DNA from: JALRAP01 sp046340555 | GTDB lineage: Bacteria > Bacteroidota > Bacteroidia > AKYH767-A > OLB10 | DNA length: 10,910 nt | Reading direction: 5' to 3' | Assembly: GCA_046340555.1 (NCBI GenBank) | Contig: JBKDSL010000045.1 | Coordinates: forward strand, 1 to 10,910 | In this document: piece by piece, positions 6,546 through 10,910 of the stretch | Position numbering within the stretch: the stretch's first letter is position 1 | Layout of the letters: every line of letters starts with the position of its first letter | The notes under the pieces: generated by a model | What the model saw: only the letters and a program-made list of their open reading frames with translations | What the model was told of the DNA's origin: nothing | Database searches by the model: none | Program-made: the position numbers and the translations under genes

Positions 6546-6799
6546 CCGTTAATCTTACTTATCAAAAGCCATATCCTGTGGTATGGTATCGATAGTTTTC
6601 GGTCGTGGAAGAGATCAATGGGATGAAGTTGCTAGATTTTCAATCCACAAGTCATCAGGTTAATTGATGAACCCGCAAAAGTCCTTACACCTCGCCACAT
6701 GGACTATGCCACAGTCAAAGTCGATTGACGAGTCGTGCACCTACATTCTCATTTTCGTCAACAAGGAAATGGCTTCAGAAAGATTGCAATTGGACTAGG
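6546..6799. other. Gene-free stretch between GAF-PAS and ALDH genes
   Basis: No frame here gives a recognisable protein on either strand. Base composition is even and there are no strong hairpins, tRNA-like cloverleaves or tandem repeats that I can see. It probably holds the promoter of the ALDH operon and perhaps decayed coding sequence. Confidence 0.4.
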
Positions 6800-6871
6800 A
6801 TGTTTGGCAATAGAATGAATGGTTACGGTGATTTCCGCTTGAATTACTACTTTTGGAAATTACCTCGCTAA
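6800..6871 (+). CDS. Tiny aromatic-rich ORF abutting the ALDH start (doubtful)
   Basis: A 23-codon frame (MFGNRMNGYGDFRLNYYFWK, then LPR) stops at 6869-6871, one base before the ALDH ATG. Its second half is unusually aromatic. It could be a leader whose translation feeds into the ALDH start, the 3' end of a decayed gene, or chance. No family is recognised, and there is only a weak AGG just before the ATG. Confidence 0.2.
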   Translation: MFGNRMNGYGDFRLNYYFWKLPR

Positions 6872-6872
6872 A

Positions 6873-8348
6873 ATGTCCAAGACTACCAAACCCATCACCC
6901 CGCTGAAGTTCTCGGAGAGCTGGAAATACGATCCGTCGCCCGAGTCGACCGAACACATCAAAATCGATAAACAATACGGACATTTCATTGAAGGACGATT
7001 TGTGAAGCCTTCCAATGGCACATACTTCAAGACCATCAATCCAGCCAAAGAAACCGTGCTTTCGGAAGTGGCGATGGGTTCCAACGCCGATGTGAACAAA
7101 GCCGTAACAGCAGCCCGCAAAGCCTACGACAAGACCTGGTCGAAGATGAAGCCCGCCGAGCGCGGCAAATATATTTATCGCATTGCGCGCATCCTACAGG
7201 AGCGCGGACGCGAAATGGCCATCATTGAATCCCTCAACGGAGGCAAGCCTATCCGTGAGTCGCGCGACATCGATATACCGCTCGCAGCTGCCCACTTCTT
7301 CTACTATGCCGGATGGGCTGATAAGTTGGATTACGCATTTCCAGGGCGCAAATCACAGCCACTTGGTGTAGCCGGACAAATCATCCCATGGAACTTTCCG
7401 TTGTTGATGGCGGCATGGAAAATCGCGCCCGCACTAGCCGCAGGAAACACGGTTGTGCTTAAGCCTGCCGAAACCACACCGCTCACTGCTCTCAAACTTG
7501 CAGAAATCATACAAGACGCCGACCTGCCTCCGGGCGTGGTGAACATCGTTACGGGTGCAGGCGCAACGGGTGCGGCTATTGTGAATCATCCCGGCATCGA
7601 CAAAATAGCTTTTACGGGCTCAACAGAAGTAGGTAAAATCATTCAAAAAGCATTAGCTCCTACCGACAAGAGATTCACTTTGGAGCTCGGAGGCAAAGCA
7701 GCCAACATCATCTTCGAAGACGCCGCCATTGATCAAGCGGTAGAAGGCATCGTGAACGGTATATTCTTCAACCAAGGACATGTGTGTTGCGCGGGTTCAC
7801 GCCTCTTTGTGCAAGAAGGCATCGCCAACGAAGTCATCAAAAAACTAGAACGTCGACTCGAGACCTTGATCATTGGAGATCCGCTTGACAAGAACACCGA
7901 CATAGGCGCCATCAACTCCAGAGAGCAACTCAACAAAATAGATGCGTTGGTTAAAGCCGGCGTGAAAGAAGGTGGCAAGATTTTCCAATCGAGTTGCAAA
8001 TTGCCAGGCAAGGGATTCTGGTTCCGACCTACGCTGTTCACACGAGTGAGCCAAGCGAGCCGCATCGTGCAAGAGGAAGTTTTCGGTCCTGTGCTAGCCA
8101 TTCAAACCTTCCGTACCGCTGAAGAGGCCATCGAGAAAGCAAACAATACTCCTTACGGATTATCGGGCGGTGTGTGGTCTGATAAAGGCTCCAAGGCTTT
8201 CAAAGTGTCTTCCAAAATACGCGCAGGTGTTATTTGGGCGAACACTTATAACAAGTTTGATCCTACATCGCCTTTCGGCGGATACAAGGAAAGTGGCATG
8301 GGCCGCGAAGGCGGTTTGCATGGACTGTATCCTTATGTAAAACTATAA
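6873..8348 (+). CDS. NAD(P)+-dependent aldehyde dehydrogenase, catalytic
   Basis: The 491-residue soluble enzyme is a full-length ALDH superfamily member, oxidising an aldehyde to its acid with NAD(P)+. The cofactor and catalytic motifs are all present: P172-W-N174-F-P (oxyanion Asn), L-K197-P-A-E, F-T-G-S-T-E-V-G (247-254), E271 in L-E-L-G-G-K (general base), and C305 in G-H-V-C-C-A-G-S-R (the first Cys of the pair aligns with ALDH2 Cys302). E-E-V-F-G-P-V (401-407) and the C-terminal P-F-G-G-Y-K-E-S-G-M-G-R-E-G-G follow in place. H303 replaces the more usual Gln before the catalytic block. The start ATG lies in an A-rich context with no clear Shine-Dalgarno. The second ALDH-like gene begins 30 bp after the stop, so the two are almost surely cotranscribed. 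The aldehyde is unknown. Confidence 0.95.
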   Translation: MSKTTKPITPLKFSESWKYDPSPESTEHIKIDKQYGHFIEGRFVKPSNGTYFKTINPAKETVLSEVAMGSNADVNKAVTAARKAYDKTWSKMKPAERGKYIYRIARILQERGREMAIIESLNGGKPIRESRDIDIPLAAAHFFYYAGWADKLDYAFPGRKSQPLGVAGQIIPWNFPLLMAAWKIAPALAAGNTVVLKPAETTPLTALKLAEIIQDADLPPGVVNIVTGAGATGAAIVNHPGIDKIAFTGSTEVGKIIQKALAPTDKRFTLELGGKAANIIFEDAAIDQAVEGIVNGIFFNQGHVCCAGSRLFVQEGIANEVIKKLERRLETLIIGDPLDKNTDIGAINSREQLNKIDALVKAGVKEGGKIFQSSCKLPGKGFWFRPTLFTRVSQASRIVQEEVFGPVLAIQTFRTAEEAIEKANNTPYGLSGGVWSDKGSKAFKVSSKIRAGVIWANTYNKFDPTSPFGGYKESGMGREGGLHGLYPYVKL

Positions 8349-8378
8349 CCCATCCGCGGAAGCGAAACAAATAGCATT

Positions 8379-9251
8379 ATGGCAACCAGCATCAAGCGCA
8401 TTCCCATTCAAAAAACATATAAGCTTTACATCGGAGGCAAATTCCCCAGAACCGAATCCGGTCGCTATTACAAGCTACTGAACGCACAAGGCGATGTGAT
8501 CGCAAATGTTTGTCGCGGCTCTAAAAAAGATATCCGTGACGCAGTGGTAGCAGCCCGCAAAGGCTTTGGTGAATGGAGCAAGAAAACCGCTTACAACCGC
8601 GGACAAATCCTGTACCGCATTGCTGAAACACTGGAAGGCCGCAAAGCCCAGTTCGCAGATACTTTGTGTTTGCAAGGCATGAAGCCCGCAGCTGCCATGG
8701 ATGAAGTGTTGGCTTCCATCGACCGCATCGTGTACTATGCTGGGTGGTGCGACAAATACCAGCAGATCTTCAGTGCCGTAAATCCGGTTGAGTCATCGCA
8801 TTTCAACTTCACCTTTCCTGAGCCCACCGGTGTTATCACCATCATGGCTCCACTAGAAAATGGTTTGTTGGGATTGGTATCCACCATTATGCCGGCCATC
8901 ATAGGCGGAAACAGCGTGGTCGTATTGGCGTCCGACCGTTTCCCGCTGACTGCAATCGAATTGGCTGAAGTAATTCACTCCTCTGATGTTAGCTCTGGCG
9001 CCATCAACATCCTAACTGGTCAGCGTAAAGAACTGTTGCAAGGACTGAGCAACCACATGGATGTAAACGCCACGATTTATTGTGGCAACGACAAAGAAGA
9101 ACTTTCGTCTATACGTTCCAATGCCTCATTAAATGTTAAGCGTGTCATCCACCATGATTTCAAAAACTGGTCGGCCGAAACTTGTCAATCTCCGTACATG
9201 ATTTTAGATATGTTGGAGATGAAGACGACTTGGCACCCAGTGGGGAATTGA
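8379..9251 (+). CDS. Non-catalytic ALDH-like protein (NAD-domain half only)
   Basis: The 290-residue protein aligns with the N-terminal half of ALDHs: Y-K-L-Y-I-G-G-K-F-P-R (14-24), A-V-V-A-A-R-K (55-61), A-Y-N-R-G-Q-I-L-Y-R (71-80), Y-Y-A-G-W (119-123). Where an enzyme has P-W-N-F-P it has A-P-L-E-N (157-161); L-K-P-A-E is L-A-S-D-R (183-187), losing the cofactor-binding Lys; F-T-G-S-T-x-V-G is replaced by Y-C-G-N-D-K-E (234-240). There is no E-L-G-G-K or catalytic Cys. The ending, P-Y-M-I-L-D-M-L-E-M-K-T-T-W-H-P-V-G, does not look like a random truncation; I recall similar endings in short ALDH-like proteins beside catalytic ALDHs, and in the inactive second domain of two-domain ALDH16 enzymes. 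I infer a structural or regulatory subunit of the enzyme encoded just upstream. A frameshifted ALDH is less likely. Confidence 0.8.
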   Translation: MATSIKRIPIQKTYKLYIGGKFPRTESGRYYKLLNAQGDVIANVCRGSKKDIRDAVVAARKGFGEWSKKTAYNRGQILYRIAETLEGRKAQFADTLCLQGMKPAAAMDEVLASIDRIVYYAGWCDKYQQIFSAVNPVESSHFNFTFPEPTGVITIMAPLENGLLGLVSTIMPAIIGGNSVVVLASDRFPLTAIELAEVIHSSDVSSGAINILTGQRKELLQGLSNHMDVNATIYCGNDKEELSSIRSNASLNVKRVIHHDFKNWSAETCQSPYMILDMLEMKTTWHPVGN

Positions 9252-9256
9252 CGAAG

Positions 9257-9327
9257 TACGATGGTTGATAGATGATATTCATTTCCCCTAGGCTTTCGTT
9301 TTGCACTCGTCCATCGTAAATCGTAAA
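9257..9327. repeat. Small intergenic repeats before the terminator
   Basis: tacgatgg (9257-9264) is inverted as ccatcgta (9311-9318), and the latter runs into a short direct repeat, atcgtaa-atcgtaa (9313-9326). Such atcgtaa runs are frequent between genes in Bacteroidota. No function is implied. Confidence 0.35.
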
Positions 9328-9361
9328 TGAAAAAGGCTTTTCTTTCGAAAAGCCTTTTTCA
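9328..9361. terminator. Perfect 15-bp bidirectional terminator
   Basis: tgaaaaaggcttttc (9328-9342) pairs without mismatch with gaaaagcctttttca (9347-9361) around the loop tttc. The stem has A and T runs on both outer flanks, so it can act as a terminator on either strand. It lies between convergent stops at 9251 (ALDH-like, plus) and 9380 (M16 peptidase, minus). Confidence 0.9.
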
Positions 9362-9379
9362 TACAATCAACAACAACTA

Positions 9380-10910
9380 TTATTTCTTCTTCTCGAACTC
9401 GCCGGCTTCTACAACGTAGATATCATCAGGCTTGATCCAACGCTTGAGAGCGTCGTTCACTTGTTTCACATCGAGCTTGGTGACGCGGTATTCCAAGTCG
9501 CGATCCCAGAATATATCGCGGCTGAGGAACAAATAACTGTTCAAGCGGCCTACCAATTCACGGTCTTGCGAGCGGCTCACTTTACGGCTTTGCAGATAAC
9601 CGCTTGAGGCATCTTTGAGTTCCTGCTCTGTGATACCTTCGTTTACCATACGCTTCAATTCCTCGCGCAAGCATGAAACCAACTTCTCGGAATTTTCAGG
9701 ATTATAGATGGCATAGGATACAAACATGCCCGAATTGTCGAGCTGGCCAGGTTGAAACTGAGAACCTACGCCATAACTGATACCTTCCTTTTGACGGATG
9801 CGCACAGCCAAGCGGGAGTTTAGGAATCCACCACCCAGAATATAGTTTCCAATAACCATGGCCGCCATATCATCGTTATCATCCTTGAACTCCACATTCA
9901 AACCTGCCATCATCATGGCATTGGTTTTATCAGGTGTGTTGATTTTTTTGATGCCAGGTTTTGATGCAGCATAGGTGTCAACTGCACGCTCATAGGCTAC
10001 AGGTGACTTCCAATCGCCCAACATCTGCTTCAATACACCTAATATGGCCTTGTCATCAAAATCTCCGACAATAGCTACAGTGGCGTTGGTGCTGTTGTAC
10101 ATATCCTGGTACAGTTTCTTGATTTGATCGATGGTTACCGCTTTCATGGATGCAGTCTGCTCGTCAAAATCCATGGAGTAACGGAAATCGGTTTTGGGAT
10201 ACGGCTTCATGATGCGGGAAAATTCGAGGCCCGCGATACTTTGTGGCTCACTACGCTGCTTTTCGATATCGGCCAATTCTTCGTCAACCATTTTGCTGAG
10301 TTCCGCTTGAGGGAAGGAAGGAGTGCGCAAGATTTCCTGAACAAGTTTCAAGGTGTTTTCCAATTGCTCCGCTGTGGTGGAGATGCTGACATTGACTGAT
10401 TGGCCAGAACCGAAAATGCTCACGCTGGATTTCATTTTGTCGAACGCGTCGTTGATCTGCTCCATGTTCATGCGCGTGGTTCCGCGACGCAACATTGCGG
10501 CAGTCATTTCAGCAACAGACGACTTACCTTGCATGGCAGATACATTGCCGATGCGCAGGGTCATAGATACGTTAACGGTGCCTCCGCGCGTGGTCTTTTT
10601 CAGGAAGGCGTACTTGGCGCCACCCGATATTTCACCTTTCGGTGTACGTTGTGCGATGTTTTCGGGTGTGGCTTCAAAATCTTCGGCTTGCTTGAGTGCC
10701 TGCTTACCCTTGTAATCCTTCAACAACACTGCAAGATCGGGGGCAGCAGTAATCGTTGCACGATCGGGTGCAGCGTCTGGAATGAATTTACCTGTGGTAC
10801 GGTTGGACGGCTTGAAATATGTTACAGCAACCCGATTCACATCGGCCGCGGTTACTTTCTCAATCATATCGCGTTGGTGGAAGAACAGTCTCCAATCGCC
10901 CTTGGCAATG
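9380..10910 (-). CDS. M16 family (insulinase/pitrilysin-like) peptidase, C-terminal part
   Basis: The minus-strand gene ends at 9380 and its frame stays open to the right edge (the residues before the Met at 10865-10867 read I-A-K-G-D-W-R-L-F-F-H-Q-R-D), so this is the C-terminal part of a longer protein. The first stretch ends an N-terminal M16 unit (V-A-V-T-Y-F-K-P-S-N-R-T-T-G-K-F-I-P-D). After a Pro/Asp/Lys linker comes a second M16 pair. Its first domain has M-T-A-A-M-L-R-R-G (around 10483-10507), where a metal-binding half would have H-x-x-E-H, so it is the inactive half; the zinc site is expected beyond the window. The R-x-R-Q-K-E-G-I-S-Y segment (about 9764-9835) is the Arg/Tyr motif typical of the C-terminal half. 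Two-pair proteins near 900 residues are common in Bacteroidota, usually exported and digesting small peptides. Confidence 0.9.
   Translation of the reverse strand, partial: IAKGDWRLFFHQRDMIEKVTAADVNRVAVTYFKPSNRTTGKFIPDAAPDRATITAAPDLAVLLKDYKGKQALKQAEDFEATPENIAQRTPKGEISGGAKYAFLKKTTRGGTVNVSMTLRIGNVSAMQGKSSVAEMTAAMLRRGTTRMNMEQINDAFDKMKSSVSIFGSGQSVNVSISTTAEQLENTLKLVQEILRTPSFPQAELSKMVDEELADIEKQRSEPQSIAGLEFSRIMKPYPKTDFRYSMDFDEQTASMKAVTIDQIKKLYQDMYNSTNATVAIVGDFDDKAILGVLKQMLGDWKSPVAYERAVDTYAASKPGIKKINTPDKTNAMMMAGLNVEFKDDNDDMAAMVIGNYILGGGFLNSRLAVRIRQKEGISYGVGSQFQPGQLDNSGMFVSYAIYNPENSEKLVSCLREELKRMVNEGITEQELKDASSGYLQSRKVSRSQDRELVGRLNSYLFLSRDIFWDRDLEYRVTKLDVKQVNDALKRWIKPDDIYVVEAGEFEKKK

Noticed and set aside
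6848..6855. TACTTTTG, an exact match to the Bacteroidota -7 box TAnnTTTG, just before the ALDH start
   Set aside because: No TTTG box lies at the proper distance upstream and the leader would be only about ten bases, so the match may be chance.
8379..9251. Second ALDH gene as a frameshifted pseudogene
   Set aside because: The 127 bp after its stop contain no ALDH catalytic-half motifs in any frame, and the key residues are already replaced upstream of the stop within a well-kept reading frame.
10124..10715. Plus-strand frames of 91 and 120 codons inside the M16 gene
   Set aside because: They lie antisense to a well-conserved peptidase and have no recognisable content.

Overview
The window reads as chromosomal DNA of a free-living, probably uncultured member of the Bacteroidota. 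The signs are: a secreted serine hydrolase with a C-terminal type IX secretion (T9SS) sorting domain; short signal peptides ending in SQ or AQ; the remains of a TonB-dependent receptor of Bacteroidota type; a DUF2188 protein; and A-rich translation starts with weak Shine-Dalgarno sequences. I cannot name a genus.

Left part (1-1440) is accessory and partly decayed. Two small plus-strand genes come first: an exported protein built of exact 21-residue repeats, and a DUF2188 protein. A hairpin terminator lies between them. A 20-bp, long-loop inverted repeat that resembles an integron attC site follows. Next come two fragments of one TonB-dependent receptor gene, plug and last barrel strands, joined out of frame by an internal deletion, and then a possible scrap of a HIT-family gene.

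Centre (1451-5013) holds three plus-strand genes with 106-112 bp gaps: a secreted CIA30-like protein, a beta-lactamase-fold serine hydrolase exported by T9SS, and a metabolite:H+ symporter of the MFS with an unusually large periplasmic loop. They share a strand, but the gaps and the lack of a common pathway make an operon uncertain.

The minus-strand gene at 5260-6477 encodes a GAF-PAS protein. Its C-terminus looks like a histidine-kinase dimerisation domain whose phospho-accepting His is Leu and whose ATPase domain is absent. A Crp/Fnr-like palindrome lies upstream. The next 390 bp hold no convincing gene.

Right part: 6873-9251 is a two-gene operon of a full catalytic aldehyde dehydrogenase and a 290-residue ALDH-like protein with no catalytic half, probably a dedicated partner as in the ALDH16 family. 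It ends at a perfect 15-bp hairpin that also serves the convergent M16 peptidase gene, which runs off the right edge. I found no rRNA, tRNA, CRISPR array, insertion sequence or phage gene. No multi-gene system stands out as clearly new; the best leads are the pseudo-kinase, the ALDH pair and the attC-like element with its small genes.
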